Shown here: one piece after another, positions 43,904-53,727 of the stretch
Layout of the letters: each line of letters starts with the position of its first letter
Numbering within the stretch: the first letter of the stretch is position 1
NCBI GenBank assembly: GCA_947450025.1
Contig: CANFTW010000003.1
Coordinates: forward strand, 186,001-250,000
Direction: 5' to 3'
DNA: 64,000 bases
DNA from: Bacteroidota bacterium
Lineage (GTDB): Bacteria; Bacteroidota; Bacteroidia; B-17B0; Aurantibacillaceae
The notes under the pieces: model-generated
Told to the model about the DNA's origin: nothing
The model's database searches: none
Seen by the model: only the letters and a program-made list of their open reading frames with translations
Translations under genes and position numbers: made by a program

Positions 43904-44464
43904 TTAGGTGATCATATCCCATAAAAGCAGGAACGATTCATTGATAATTTTCTTTTGCTTAGTTGTTGAAAACTCTTCTGACGACAAGTACTGATTGATG
44001 CCAGCAATGTGACTGTTAATAAGTGTATAAAGCATCTCAACAGGCAATGGTTTTAATACAACCGCTTTAATGCCTGCTTGCAAGAAATCTAAATGTGGTT
44101 TGGCCTGCTTGGTAATTTCTTCAGGAGAAATTAAGCTATAAAATGGTGAGGTAGAAAACTGTTGAATGAAATAAAATTCCGCCTTATTTTCCTGGGCCCA
44201 CTCTATCGTGTTTGTGTATATAGATTTGAACACTAATTCCAAAGATTCATCTTTACTGGCTTTAGCATACATATATTCCGTTAAATGAGATTTAGTATGC
44301 GCATAAAGCGCTAAAATTAACTCGTCCTTTGTTTTGTAATAATGAAACAAAGTACCATTGGCAATGCCCGCTTCCTTCGCTATTTTACTAGTTGGCGTGG
44401 CGTGAAACCCAAATTCTACAAATAATTGGAGGGCTGTTTTTAATATTTCTTCTTTTTTATCCAA
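43904..44464 (-). CDS. TetR/AcrR-family transcriptional repressor
   Basis: This 186-residue protein starts with the TetR helix-turn-helix: ILKTALQLFVEFGFHATPTS, then IAKEAGIANGTLFHYYKTKDELI (about 6-52). The C-terminal two thirds are the helical ligand and dimerisation domain. The frame begins at TTG (44464); no in-frame ATG precedes it, and the helix-turn-helix begins almost at once, so this start is plausible. A near-palindromic site lies 5 bases before the start and again before the downstream SDR gene, so autorepression and control of the SDR gene are likely. The inducer is unknown; members next to SDR genes often sense small hydrophobic compounds. Confidence 0.9.
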   Translation of the reverse strand: MDKKEEILKTALQLFVEFGFHATPTSKIAKEAGIANGTLFHYYKTKDELILALYAHTKSHLTEYMYAKASKDESLELVFKSIYTNTIEWAQENKAEFYFIQQFSTSPFYSLISPEEITKQAKPHLDFLQAGIKAVVLKPLPVEMLYTLINSHIAGINQYLSSEEFSTTKQKKIINESFLLLWDMIT

Positions 44465-44469
44465 AAAAT

Positions 44470-44485
44470 GATTGACTAATCAGTC
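44470..44485 (-). promoter_or_regulatory. Presumed TetR operator, copy before the tetR-type gene
   Basis: GATTGACTAATCAGTC contains the palindrome GACT-AATC-AGTC and lies 5 bases before the regulator's start codon, so it probably covers the start site of transcription. The same sequence is found at 43870. Confidence 0.7.
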
Positions 44486-44606
44486 TATAAATATAAATAC
44501 TATTTTTAATACTGCAAAATTTATTTTTCTGATAAAAATCTGCCTATTAATATATACGTAAAGCCATTACATTTTAGTAAATTCGCCCATCTAAAAAAAC
44601 ACTACT

Positions 44607-46004
44607 ATGGAATTTCGTATTGAAACAGACACAATGGGCGAGGTAAAAGTACCGGCGCACGTTTATTGGGGAGCACAAACAGAACGTTCTCGTAACAACT
44701 TTAAAATTGGTCCTGAGGCTAGTATGCCAAAGGAAATCATATATGCTTTTGGTTACCTTAAAAAAGCAGCAGCTTTGGCTAACTGCGAATTAGGAGTTTT
44801 ATCTAAAGAAAAATGCGATTTAATTGCTAAAGCTTGCGATGAAATTTTAGCTCATAAATTAGATGATCAGTTTCCATTAGTTATTTGGCAAACAGGTTCT
44901 GGTACGCAAAGTAACATGAACGCGAATGAAGTTATTGCTTACCGCGCACATGTCATGCAAGGGGGTAATTTAACAGACGAACCAAAAGTATTACACCCAA
45001 ATGATGATGTGAACAAATCTCAATCGTCAAACGATACTTATCCAACAGCGATGCATATTGCGGCATACAAGCAAGTGGTAGAAATCACGATCCCAGGAAT
45101 GGAAAAATTACGTGATTCTTTAGCTAAAAAAGTAAAAGAGTTTGATGGTATTATTAAAACTGGTCGTACTCACTTTATGGATGCTACGCCATTGTCTTTA
45201 GGGCAAGAGTTTAGCGGATATGTGCAACAAATTAACATGAGCATACGCGCTTTAAAAAATGCGTTAGAAGCTGTTAAAGAATTAGCATTAGGTGGTACAG
45301 CGGTTGGAACTGGCTTAAACACACCAAAAGGATATGATGTGTTAGTGGCTAAAAAAATTGCTGAATTAACAGGTTTACCTTTTGTAACGGCTACAAACAA
45401 ATTTGAAGCATTAGCGGCACACGATGCCATGATTGAATTAAGCGGCGCTTTAAAACGCAGTGCAGTGGCTTTATTTAAAATAGCAAATGATATTCGTATG
45501 TTGTCTTCTGGCCCACGTTGTGGAATAGGGGAGATTGTGATTCCAGATAACGAACCAGGATCTTCTATTATGCCAGGAAAAGTGAATCCAACACAACCAG
45601 AAGCGTTAACTATGGTTTGCGCTCAGGTAATTGGTAACGATGTAGCAGCTACTGTTGGTGGCTTAAATGGCCATTTTGAATTAAACGTGTTTAAACCATT
45701 AATCGCAGCTAACGTTTTGCAATCTGCTCGTTTAATTGGCGATGCTTGTGTATCATTTACGGAGAAATGTAGCGATGGTATTACAGCTAACTTACCAGAA
45801 ATTAAAAAACATTTAGAGAATTCATTAATGTTGGTGACAGCATTAAACACTCATATTGGTTACGAGAAAGCAGCTAAAATTGCTAAAACAGCACACAAAG
45901 GAAATAAAACTTTACGTGAAGCGGCAATAGAGTTAGGCTATGTAACTAATGAGCAATTTGATCTATGGGTTCGTCCTGAAGATATGATTGGAAGTTTGAA
46001 GTAA
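44607..46004 (+). CDS. fumC: Class II fumarate hydratase
   Basis: At 465 residues this is the oxygen-stable, iron-free class II fumarase, which interconverts fumarate and malate in the TCA cycle. Clear motifs are [18 protein letters not shown] at the N-terminus, [16 protein letters not shown] (about 100-115), [35 protein letters not shown] and the fumarate-lyase signature [11 protein letters not shown] (about 318-328). Aspartases and argininosuccinate lyases share the last motif, but the overall text is that of FumC. It stands alone and ends in a symmetric terminator. With mqo in the same window it provides consecutive TCA steps. Confidence 0.96.
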   Translation: MEFRIETDTMGEVKVPAHVYWGAQTERSRNNFKIGPEASMPKEIIYAFGYLKKAAALANCELGVLSKEKCDLIAKACDEILAHKLDDQFPLVIWQTGSGTQSNMNANEVIAYRAHVMQGGNLTDEPKVLHPNDDVNKSQSSNDTYPTAMHIAAYKQVVEITIPGMEKLRDSLAKKVKEFDGIIKTGRTHFMDATPLSLGQEFSGYVQQINMSIRALKNALEAVKELALGGTAVGTGLNTPKGYDVLVAKKIAELTGLPFVTATNKFEALAAHDAMIELSGALKRSAVALFKIANDIRMLSSGPRCGIGEIVIPDNEPGSSIMPGKVNPTQPEALTMVCAQVIGNDVAATVGGLNGHFELNVFKPLIAANVLQSARLIGDACVSFTEKCSDGITANLPEIKKHLENSLMLVTALNTHIGYEKAAKIAKTAHKGNKTLREAAIELGYVTNEQFDLWVRPEDMIGSLK

Positions 46005-46029
46005 TTGTTCTTAAATTATAATTGAATAT

Positions 46030-46059
46030 AAAAAGCCCGAAGTTTTCTTCGGGCTTTTT
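46030..46059. terminator. Bidirectional terminator between fumC and the SGNH-hydrolase gene
   Basis: AAAAAGCCCGAA (46030-46041) pairs with TTCGGGCTTTTT (46048-46059). It lies between convergent stops at 46004 and 46074 and has a U-run in both directions. Confidence 0.88.
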
Positions 46060-46073
46060 ACTTAATAGAATAT

Positions 46074-47108
46074 TTACTCTTTCACAAACCGTATTTTCTT
46101 AGATGAACTCGAAAAAATTAACTCTATAAAATAAACCCCACTTTTTAAAGTTTCAATATTGATGGCGTTGCTTTTACTGCCTGATAAACAAAGGTTTCCA
46201 AGCACATCATAAATCTTGTAAGTTGAACTTGTATTTGAGTATAACACATTTTGTGCAGGATTTGGATATAAGGTGATGTTTTTATTTGAAGAAACTGGAC
46301 TCAAACCCGTTATACTACAAGGATTATATTTTCCAATATTCCAAGTCAACAAACTATCATTCACCACGTCGTGTGCTATTTGTTGTAAGAAGTTCACATT
46401 GGTTGAAGAGACACCAGCGGTAAACGTATTACTTAATACACTTTTATGAAATAAAGTTTCGTAAAACACACAAGCCGTTAAATAAGAGCCTTCTAGTGAA
46501 GGATGGCTTTGATCAGAACTATACAACTCTAACGTTGGATTTTGGGCTATGGATTTTCTCCAAGCTTCCCCGGCAGGAGCCAAGACTGATTTTGTTGTAT
46601 CCGCAAACAATTTATACGAAGCTCTTAATCTATCTTGCATGCCTAAATAAGTGCAAATAGGAGGATATGAGCCACAATTAGATGCGTCGCCATACTTTCT
46701 GCCCCAGGTTTCATAAAACACCGTCTCAGAGCATGGATTATTGTTTTTAATTAAGCTATCTAATTTAATAGCATAGGGTAAGGTTTGGGCGGCTACTTGT
46801 CCTGGTGAAAAGGAGGGTTCTTGGCTTTGTGCTTGTAAAATCACGCAATTCCATTTTGCGGCATTAATTTTAGAAAGACTTGTGGCGTCTGACGAATGTC
46901 CTAGAAATGTATAACCACCAGGACAGTTACTATCAAACACTAAAGTATCACCATTTGCTAAAGCAATGTCGTGTATCAATTGTGGTAGATTATTAACGTA
47001 GGTATAACTATTACCTAAAAACAAAACTTTTAAGGTTTTGTGTTGTTGTGCAAAAGAGTGACTAATGAACAGGAAGATAAAGAGGACAAAAGAAAGCGAA
47101 CGAATCAT
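46074..47108 (-). CDS. Secreted SGNH/GDSL-type hydrolase with T9SS type A sorting domain
   Basis: This 344-residue protein has a signal peptide (about 1-20, SHSFAQ). Next is the block LKVLFLGNSYTYVNNLP, with the nucleophile Ser in GNSYT. Further blocks are VILQAQSQEP, YETWGRKYGD and the catalytic Asp-His pair in DQSHPSLEGSYL. These are the block I, III and V positions of SGNH hydrolases, which cleave esters on lipids or polysaccharides. The last ~75 residues are a T9SS type A sorting domain (ITLYPNPAQNVLY, KIYDVLGNLCLSG, LKSGVYFIELIF). It is expected to be exported through T9SS and released or anchored on the surface. The substrate is unknown; deacetylation or acyl ester cleavage of extracellular polymer would fit. 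Confidence 0.88.
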   Translation of the reverse strand: MIRSLSFVLFIFLFISHSFAQQHKTLKVLFLGNSYTYVNNLPQLIHDIALANGDTLVFDSNCPGGYTFLGHSSDATSLSKINAAKWNCVILQAQSQEPSFSPGQVAAQTLPYAIKLDSLIKNNNPCSETVFYETWGRKYGDASNCGSYPPICTYLGMQDRLRASYKLFADTTKSVLAPAGEAWRKSIAQNPTLELYSSDQSHPSLEGSYLTACVFYETLFHKSVLSNTFTAGVSSTNVNFLQQIAHDVVNDSLLTWNIGKYNPCSITGLSPVSSNKNITLYPNPAQNVLYSNTSSTYKIYDVLGNLCLSGSKSNAINIETLKSGVYFIELIFSSSSKKIRFVKE

Positions 47109-47339
47109 AACATTATTTTTTTACAAACTTCCTAAAAAAACAAACACGCATTGTATAGATTAAAATGAATTATAGGATTTCTAAATAGTGGCGTTAATGT
47201 AAAACACTAATAAAATCAACACTTAACGCAAAAAGTCGTTGATTTACTAAAAAACACAAATGTATAAAGAGCATGATTCAACGAGTTAATTTTGTTTTTG
47301 AAAGAGTAAACAATTCTTTCATTCCGAAAAATAGTTTCT

Positions 47340-47347
47340 TACTTTTG
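47340..47347 (+). promoter_or_regulatory. Bacteroidota-type -7 box before mfd
   Basis: TACTTTTG fits the TAnnTTTG box of Bacteroidota and ends 7 bases before the mfd ATG. No clear -33 TTTG is visible at the expected distance. Confidence 0.45.
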
Positions 47348-47354
47348 TAACGCA

Positions 47355-50300
47355 ATGTGGTGGAACGGAAAGTTTTGGGGAGAATTAAAACAAAAGCAAG
47401 CAAACCTTCATACAAACGTATTTATTTCGGGTTTGCGCGGGAGTTCTTTTGCCTTTTTGGTAAATGATTTATTTCAAAATACTTCTTCAAACTTCTTTAT
47501 TGTATGCAACGACAAGGAAAAAGCCGCTTACGTCTTAAATGATTTACAAGCATTACTTCCCGAAAAACACATTCATTATTTTCCAGAGAGTTATAAAGTT
47601 CCTTATAAAGAAGAAAAAACAAGTAACGCCTCTGTTCAGGAAAGAGCCGAAACATTAAGCCAATTAAGTAAAGAAAATTACTCAGGCATAGTAGTGACTT
47701 ATGCAGCTGCATTGGCAGAGAAAGTGGCTTCTAAAACAAGCTTAAATAAAAACACACTAGTCATAAAAAAAGGAGATAAACTCAGTATTGATTTCATTCA
47801 AGAGTTTTTATTGAGCTATGATTTTGAATTATGTGATTTCGTTTCGGAGCCTGGGCAGTATGCTATTCGAGGTGGCATTGTGGATGTATACTCCTTTGCA
47901 CACGAATTACCATATCGTATAGAATTATTTGGCAACGATGTAGATGCTATTAAAACCTTTGATCCAGCGTCTCAGTTATCTAATCATAATTATGATTTTG
48001 TAACGATTATCCCGGATATACAATCTAATCAAGTGATTGAAATTCGTCAATCTATTTTTGATTATATCACCGAAGATACGTTTTTGTGTTTTGATGATGT
48101 ATTGTTTTCAAAAGATACCATTGATAAACTATATGAGAAAACCGAAAAAGCTTTTTCTAATTTATCAGGAACTATTGAGCATTTGCCTCCGCACGAATTA
48201 TATATCAAAGGCGATGAGTTTTTATCATTCATCAAGCCTTTTAAATTAATTGAATACGGCGTTAAAAAACATATTGCTTCGCAAGAAGTAGCGTTCAATC
48301 AAAGCATACAACCTACTTTTAGTAAAAACTTTGAAATGTTGATTAACGACCTCAAAGCCAATAAAGCCAAAGGATATAAGAATTACTTAACAACCGATAA
48401 TACCAAACAAGCGGAGCGATTACATACGATTTTTAATGATTTATTATCAAAAGAGCATCGTACAGCTGATAGTTTAATTGAACATGTGAATATTAATATT
48501 CACGAAGGGTTTATAGACCACGATTTAAAAATTGCCTGTTATACCGATCATCAAATTTTTGAACGGTACCATCGTTTTCATTTAAAGGAAACGCGCTATA
48601 AAACAGCCGAATCTTTAACCTTAAAAGAAATTTTATCACTTAATCCAGGAGATTTTGTCACTCACATCGACCATGGTATTGGGCGTTTTGGTGGCTTAGT
48701 AAAAATTAATGCCAACGGCAAAGAACAAGAAGCCGTAAAGTTGGTGTATAAAGATAACGACTTTTTGTATGTGAGTATTCATAGCTTACATCGCATTAGT
48801 AAGTATACTGGTAAAGAAGGAAACGTACCACGTATTGATAAAATTGGTTCAACGACGTGGAGTACTTTAAAACAAAAAACAAAGAAAAACGTTAAGGAAG
48901 TAGCTTACGATTTAATTAAACTTTATGCGAAACGTAAAGCGCAACCCGGACACCGTTACCCATTAGATAATTATTTACAGCACGAATTAGAGGCATCATT
49001 CATTTATGAAGATACGCCCGATCAAATCAAAGTAACGGCAGATGTTAAACGTGATATGGAAAAACCACATCCTATGGATAGATTGGTGTGTGGAGATGTT
49101 GGTTTTGGTAAAACAGAAATTGCCATTCGTGCTGCATTTAAAGCGGTGTGTGATAATAAGCAAGTAGCGATATTAGTTCCAACTACTATTTTAGCCTATC
49201 AACACTATAAAACATTTAAAGAGCGGTTAAAAGATTTACCTTGCAATATTAGTTACATCAATCGTTTTCGAAGCGCTAAAGAAGTGAAAGAAGTGATTTC
49301 GAGTATTGGCGATGGCAAGATTGATATTTTAATTGGTACCCATAAAATTGTTGGCAAGGATGTGAAGTTTAAAGATTTGGGTTTATTGATTATTGACGAA
49401 GAACAAAAGTTTGGAGTCGGTATTAAAGACAAATTAAAAACATTTAAAACCACTGTTGATACATTGACGTTGACAGCAACACCAATTCCTAGAACATTAC
49501 AATTTAGTTTAATGGGTGCTCGTGATTTGTCAGTTATTTCAACACCTCCAGCCAATCGTTATCCCGTGCAAACCGAATTAATTTCGTTTAGCGAAGAAGC
49601 GATTCGGGATGCCGTTTCATATGAATTAAGTCGTGGAGGACAAGTGTATTTCGTTCATAATAAAGTTCAAAATATACAAGAAGTAGCGGGGATCATTCAA
49701 CGTTTAGTGCCTGAAGCGAGAGTGGCTGTTGGTCATGGACAAATGGATGGCGATAAGTTGGAAGATGTGATGTTGAGTTTTATTGAAGGAGAGTATGATA
49801 TTTTAGTAGCGACGACAATCATTGAATCCGGCTTAGATATTAGTAACGCTAATACAATCATTATTAACGATTCTCAAAATTTCGGATTAAGTGATTTGCA
49901 CCAAATGCGCGGCAGAGTAGGGCGTAGCAATAAAAAAGCGTTTTGTTATTTATTAACACCACCATTTGTAAGTTTAACCACAGAAGCGAGAAAACGATTA
50001 ACGGCTATTGTTGAGTTTAGTGATTTAGGTAGTGGTTTTCAAATTGCGATGCGTGACTTAGATATTCGTGGAGCTGGTAATTTATTAGGTGGCGAACAAA
50101 GTGGTTTTATAAATGATATGGGTTTTGATACTTATATGAAAATTTTAAATGAAGCCATTGAAGAATTAAAACAGGAAGATTGGTACAAAGAAGTGGTGGA
50201 TGATGGAGAAGGAGCCAATGCTAATAAATCTGTATTTTCTCGTCAGTTTGTGAAAGATACGGTAGTTGATACGGATTTACAATTATTAATTCCTGATTCG

Positions 50301-50729
50301 TATGTCAGCAATCTTACTGAGCGTTTGTTACTATATCGTGAATTAGATAATATTACCAAAGAAGAAGAGTTAACTAAATACCAAGAACATTTAAGAGATC
50401 GCTTTGGACCATTACCAATTGAAGTATCCGAATTAATTAATGTGGTACGTATGCGTTGGGCCGCTATGGCTTTAGGTTTTGAAAAAATTACGTTGAAGAA
50501 TAATAAGATGCTTTCGTACTTCTTAAGTAAGCAGGATAGTGATTATTACAATTCACCCATGTTTAAAGCCGTATTATCATATGCTCAAAAAACGCCCAAA
50601 CAAACCGTTTTAAAAGAACAAAATAATAAATTGTGGCTAACCATCGAAAATATAAAAAGCGTGGATGAGGCTATTATTGTGTTAGAAAAAATCACTAGTA
50701 TGGTTGTAAAACCTATTGAAGTAGAGTAA
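47355..50729 (+). CDS. mfd: Transcription-repair coupling factor
   Basis: At 1124 residues it has the Mfd layout: UvrB-like N-terminal region with EPGQYAIRGGIVDVYSF, the RNA-polymerase-interacting domain beginning LNPGDFVTHIDHGIGRFGGL (about 435-455), and helicase motifs CGDVGFGKTEIAIRAAF (Walker A, about 577-593), IIDEEQKFGV, TLTATPIPRTLQF and QMRGRVGRSNKKAFCYLL. A C-terminal TRCF domain follows (PDSYVSNLTERLLLYRELD). Mfd removes stalled RNA polymerase and recruits UvrA. The gene is single, with a short promoter-to-start distance, and ends at a terminator shared with the convergent neighbour. Confidence 0.97.
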   Translation: MWWNGKFWGELKQKQANLHTNVFISGLRGSSFAFLVNDLFQNTSSNFFIVCNDKEKAAYVLNDLQALLPEKHIHYFPESYKVPYKEEKTSNASVQERAETLSQLSKENYSGIVVTYAAALAEKVASKTSLNKNTLVIKKGDKLSIDFIQEFLLSYDFELCDFVSEPGQYAIRGGIVDVYSFAHELPYRIELFGNDVDAIKTFDPASQLSNHNYDFVTIIPDIQSNQVIEIRQSIFDYITEDTFLCFDDVLFSKDTIDKLYEKTEKAFSNLSGTIEHLPPHELYIKGDEFLSFIKPFKLIEYGVKKHIASQEVAFNQSIQPTFSKNFEMLINDLKANKAKGYKNYLTTDNTKQAERLHTIFNDLLSKEHRTADSLIEHVNINIHEGFIDHDLKIACYTDHQIFERYHRFHLKETRYKTAESLTLKEILSLNPGDFVTHIDHGIGRFGGLVKINANGKEQEAVKLVYKDNDFLYVSIHSLHRISKYTGKEGNVPRIDKIGSTTWSTLKQKTKKNVKEVAYDLIKLYAKRKAQPGHRYPLDNYLQHELEASFIYEDTPDQIKVTADVKRDMEKPHPMDRLVCGDVGFGKTEIAIRAAFKAVCDNKQVAILVPTTILAYQHYKTFKERLKDLPCNISYINRFRSAKEVKEVISSIGDGKIDILIGTHKIVGKDVKFKDLGLLIIDEEQKFGVGIKDKLKTFKTTVDTLTLTATPIPRTLQFSLMGARDLSVISTPPANRYPVQTELISFSEEAIRDAVSYELSRGGQVYFVHNKVQNIQEVAGIIQRLVPEARVAVGHGQMDGDKLEDVMLSFIEGEYDILVATTIIESGLDISNANTIIINDSQNFGLSDLHQMRGRVGRSNKKAFCYLLTPPFVSLTTEARKRLTAIVEFSDLGSGFQIAMRDLDIRGAGNLLGGEQSGFINDMGFDTYMKILNEAIEELKQEDWYKEVVDDGEGANANKSVFSRQFVKDTVVDTDLQLLIPDSYVSNLTERLLLYRELDNITKEEELTKYQEHLRDRFGPLPIEVSELINVVRMRWAAMALGFEKITLKNNKMLSYFLSKQDSDYYNSPMFKAVLSYAQKTPKQTVLKEQNNKLWLTIENIKSVDEAIIVLEKITSMVVKPIEVE

Positions 50730-50761
50730 ACTTGTAAAATCACATTTGGTAAAATAGCATA

Positions 50762-50795
50762 AAAAAACCCGCTTTAATTAAGAAGCGGGTTTTTT
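50762..50795. terminator. Bidirectional terminator between mfd and a T9SS substrate gene
   Basis: AAAAAACCCGCTT pairs with AAGCGGGTTTTTT around an 8-base loop. It lies between the convergent stops at 50729 and 50817. Confidence 0.88.
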
Positions 50796-50816
50796 GTTTT
50801 TATATGCTATAGAAGA

Positions 50817-52175
50817 TTATTCTACAATCATTTTCTTAGTAGTTACGTTACCATCTACATTTAAAGAGTAGTAGTAAACACCAGCTGCAAAAGCACCTAA
50901 TTTAACAGAGTGAGTACCTGTAGTTGTTCCAACTTTTTCAGAAGAAACAATACGACCCATTACGTCAGTTACAGTAAATACTGCAGAATTAACGTCTTTA
51001 GTTAAGTTGTAGTTTACAACAGATTCTTTAGTATATGGATTTGGCATATTTTGAGTTAAACCAAATGTGTTTTGAGATAAGTTTTGGATTCCTTGAGGAG
51101 TATTGCTTACTAAATGGAAAGAAATTAAATGATGTTCATAACCATAACCTATAGTATAAGCATATGAAGGAATAAAACGAGAATTCCATGATGCAGCTAT
51201 ATTGTAACGAACATCTTGAGGTAAGATATATGAAGTACTATAGTCACATGCAGTAGAACCAAAATTACAATCTAAATAACTTGGGAATGTTCCTGTACTA
51301 CTTGCGCCAGCGCCTTTTTCTTCTAATGAAGTGAATAAAAACGTATTAGCAGTTGCGTCTACATTCTGCGCTAAAGTATAAGTATACCCTGGTCTGAATT
51401 GAACACTTCCAATCACTAATTTGCTTCCCATAGAAGAAAATGCAGATGGAAGAGCAAATGCTTTTTCTCTGAATGCCGCAACAGCAGTATCGTTTATAGT
51501 TAATAATACTTTAAATACATATTTTCCAACCGGAGCAACTTGAGCAGCTGTTGTTGCAGTAGGCGCTGCAATAAAATTACCAGGTTGATTATAACCTATT
51601 CTTTTAAAACTTACTGTATCTGTTAAGTAGTTAGCAGCAGTTGCTCCAATAAATCCGCTAGTTGATAAATTAGCAGCTGTTGAATTATCGTATACCGTTA
51701 CTACTAAAGTATCTACGATAGCTGTATTTGGGTGATTTCTTGTATAAGCATATACAACAGACATTGAATCCACACTAAAAGCAGTTGTTGGAGTTACCCA
51801 GCTAGTTGAAGGATCAGCACCGAATACGTAAGATTTAAAATCAACCATTTCAGCTAAATGATGAATCCAAATTGCGCCTGGAGTTCCACCAAAATCACCA
51901 TAACCCATTGAATCTGGGAATAAGTAGTTGGCATTTAAATCACTTGTTGCGCTAGTTAGGGCTTCAATAGCAGTACCGTAATTAAACCAACCAGAGTTAG
52001 TTGCTGCTGTTTTGTTAGCAGAAGCAGCGTTTTTTGCTTTTAATGAACCGTGGTTAATGGTAGCGGTAGTGGTTACTTTTTTAGCAGGAAAACTCAATGA
52101 TCCAGAAGCTGGAGCTTGAGCAAATGTAGCAGTTGTAGCTAATACAGCTGCTACCAAAGAGTAAATTTTTTTCAT
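50817..52175 (-). CDS. Secreted protein with T9SS type A sorting domain, paralogue A
   Basis: This 452-residue protein has a signal peptide (MKKIYSLVAAVLATTATFAQ). The central ~330 residues are unrecognised beta-rich sequence with DSMSVVYAYTRN, KLVIGSVQFRPGYTYTL and AYTIGYGYEHHLISFHL. The last ~75 residues are a type A sorting domain (LTQNMPNPYTKESVVNYNL, ITDVMGR-type strand VTDVMGRIVSSEKV, GVYYYSLNVDG). The neighbour at 52295-53596 is a paralogue with the same order of segments and a very similar C-terminus. No enzymatic motif is visible. Export by T9SS is well supported by the C-terminal domain; the role is unknown. Confidence 0.86.
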   Translation of the reverse strand: MKKIYSLVAAVLATTATFAQAPASGSLSFPAKKVTTTATINHGSLKAKNAASANKTAATNSGWFNYGTAIEALTSATSDLNANYLFPDSMGYGDFGGTPGAIWIHHLAEMVDFKSYVFGADPSTSWVTPTTAFSVDSMSVVYAYTRNHPNTAIVDTLVVTVYDNSTAANLSTSGFIGATAANYLTDTVSFKRIGYNQPGNFIAAPTATTAAQVAPVGKYVFKVLLTINDTAVAAFREKAFALPSAFSSMGSKLVIGSVQFRPGYTYTLAQNVDATANTFLFTSLEEKGAGASSTGTFPSYLDCNFGSTACDYSTSYILPQDVRYNIAASWNSRFIPSYAYTIGYGYEHHLISFHLVSNTPQGIQNLSQNTFGLTQNMPNPYTKESVVNYNLTKDVNSAVFTVTDVMGRIVSSEKVGTTTGTHSVKLGAFAAGVYYYSLNVDGNVTTKKMIVE

Positions 52176-52237
52176 GTTATGTTTTTTAGTAAATTATTGT
52201 TCACACAAATATAGCGAACAGTTAACATATACACAAA

Positions 52238-52266
52238 AAAACCGGCCTAACATTTAGGCCGGTTTT
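52238..52266 (-). terminator. Perfect 13-bp terminator hairpin after paralogue B
   Basis: AAAACCGGCCTAA (52238-52250) pairs perfectly with TTAGGCCGGTTTT (52254-52266) around a 3-base loop. It lies 28 bases past the stop at 52295 and separates the two paralogous genes. Confidence 0.88.
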
Positions 52267-52294
52267 AAAATTTAACATATAAAAAAGCAATAGC

Positions 52295-53596
52295 TTATTC
52301 TACAATCATTTTTTTAGTGATTGATTTACCATCAATATTTAATGAATAGTAATATAACCCTCCAGCATATGCTCCTAATTTAATAGAATGCGTGCCCTGG
52401 TTAGCATTTACTTTTTCAGAAGAAATTACTCTTCCCATTACATCTGTAATTGTAAATACAGCAGATGAAGCATCTTTAACTAACTGATAATTTACAACTG
52501 ATTCTTTTGTGAAAGGATTTGGTTGATTTTGATTTAAAGCAAAACCATTGTTTTCTAATTCAGATACACCAGCTGTTGTTACGCTTAATTTGTAACCAAT
52601 ATCATGGTGCTCGTAAGAATATGGAGTTGTGTATGCAAATGTAGGTAAGAAATAACCATTCCAACCATTAGTGTTAATGTTATATCTTACAGTTTGATCT
52701 AAAACATAAGACATGTTCATATCAGTTGTATAATCAGTTGGAGTTCCGTAAATAGTTGGATCTGTTCCAGCTCCACCGCCATCTCCGTTTTCTTCAGAGC
52801 TTAATACAAAAAACACGTTTTTAGTTGCTGGGTTTGAACCGCCATCACCAATTAACACGTCTGTTAATGAATAAGAATATCCTGGTTTAAACGAAACAAC
52901 TGCTCCAATTTTTTTAGAGTTTGTTTGAGGAGCAATACCTGAAGTTGCTACTAAAATTTGTTTGTAAACACCACCAGCGCAAGTATCTGTTGAGTTTAAA
53001 GGAATTCTAATTCTTTTTAAAACCGTCATGCTTGATTTTAAACCTAAAGTCGCAAAATTATACTCAATATCTTGGTAAGGGAAATTTCCACCTAAGGTAT
53101 AATCCAATGCGTGGTTTTCTGCAATAATCTCAATGATTAATGAATCAGGTGTATTATTACCAGTATTTCTTTCGTAAATATAACCAATGGATAATGAATC
53201 CATGGTATAAGTTGCAAACTTATCAGTAATGATATTTTGTTGAGCCATAAAACTTGGATCCATGTAGTTTGCTGCTTTGTGAATATATGGATATACCGCT
53301 CCACTAGTTGAGCTATATCCTAAGATAATTGCAGAATCTGGAAACAAGTGCATAGCACTGAATACTTGCACGCCAGGGTTTAAATTTTCAATAAAATCAA
53401 TTTTATTAAACCAAGCCGAACCGTTTTGAGTAGCCGTTTTGTTAGTGGTGTGTAATTTTGATTTTTTGTAACCAGCAACGTTTGATTTTTTAAATAAGTT
53501 AGCTGGCTCTTGGTGAGTGTTTTCAATTAATGTTTTGTTTTGAGCATTTGCTAAAACAGAAAACACTAACAATGACGATAGTAAAATTTTTTTCAT
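52295..53596 (-). CDS. Secreted protein with T9SS type A sorting domain, paralogue B
   Basis: This 433-residue protein starts with a signal peptide (MKKILLSSLLVFSVLANAQ). The middle follows the same plan as its neighbour: SAWFNKIDFIENLNPG, then a DSLSIGYIYERN segment, VVSFKPGYSYSLTDV, and AYTTPYSYEHHDIGYKL. The C-terminus (NQPNPFTKESVVNYQL, VFTITDVMGRVISSEKV, GLYYYSLNIDG) is a type A sorting domain. The two genes are separated by 119 bases with a perfect terminator, so they are separately transcribed duplicates. The aligned ends are much closer than the centres. The family is unknown to me. Confidence 0.86.
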   Translation of the reverse strand: MKKILLSSLLVFSVLANAQNKTLIENTHQEPANLFKKSNVAGYKKSKLHTTNKTATQNGSAWFNKIDFIENLNPGVQVFSAMHLFPDSAIILGYSSTSGAVYPYIHKAANYMDPSFMAQQNIITDKFATYTMDSLSIGYIYERNTGNNTPDSLIIEIIAENHALDYTLGGNFPYQDIEYNFATLGLKSSMTVLKRIRIPLNSTDTCAGGVYKQILVATSGIAPQTNSKKIGAVVSFKPGYSYSLTDVLIGDGGSNPATKNVFFVLSSEENGDGGGAGTDPTIYGTPTDYTTDMNMSYVLDQTVRYNINTNGWNGYFLPTFAYTTPYSYEHHDIGYKLSVTTAGVSELENNGFALNQNQPNPFTKESVVNYQLVKDASSAVFTITDVMGRVISSEKVNANQGTHSIKLGAYAGGLYYYSLNIDGKSITKKMIVE

Positions 53597-53715
53597 GTTT
53601 TTATTATTTTAGTTTATAAAAGGACTAGTTCAAATTTAAAGAATTCATTTAATAAAAAAAAGTAAAATCGTCAAAAACATTTTTTAAAGAACACTGTTTA
53701 GTTTGAAGATCCTCT

Positions 53716-53723
53716 TATCTTTG
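53716..53723 (+). promoter_or_regulatory. Bacteroidota-type -7 box before the thioesterase gene
   Basis: TATCTTTG fits TAnnTTTG and ends 4 bases before the ATG at 53728, so the transcript may be nearly leaderless. No good -33 element is seen. Confidence 0.45.
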
Positions 53724-53727
53724 AGTT

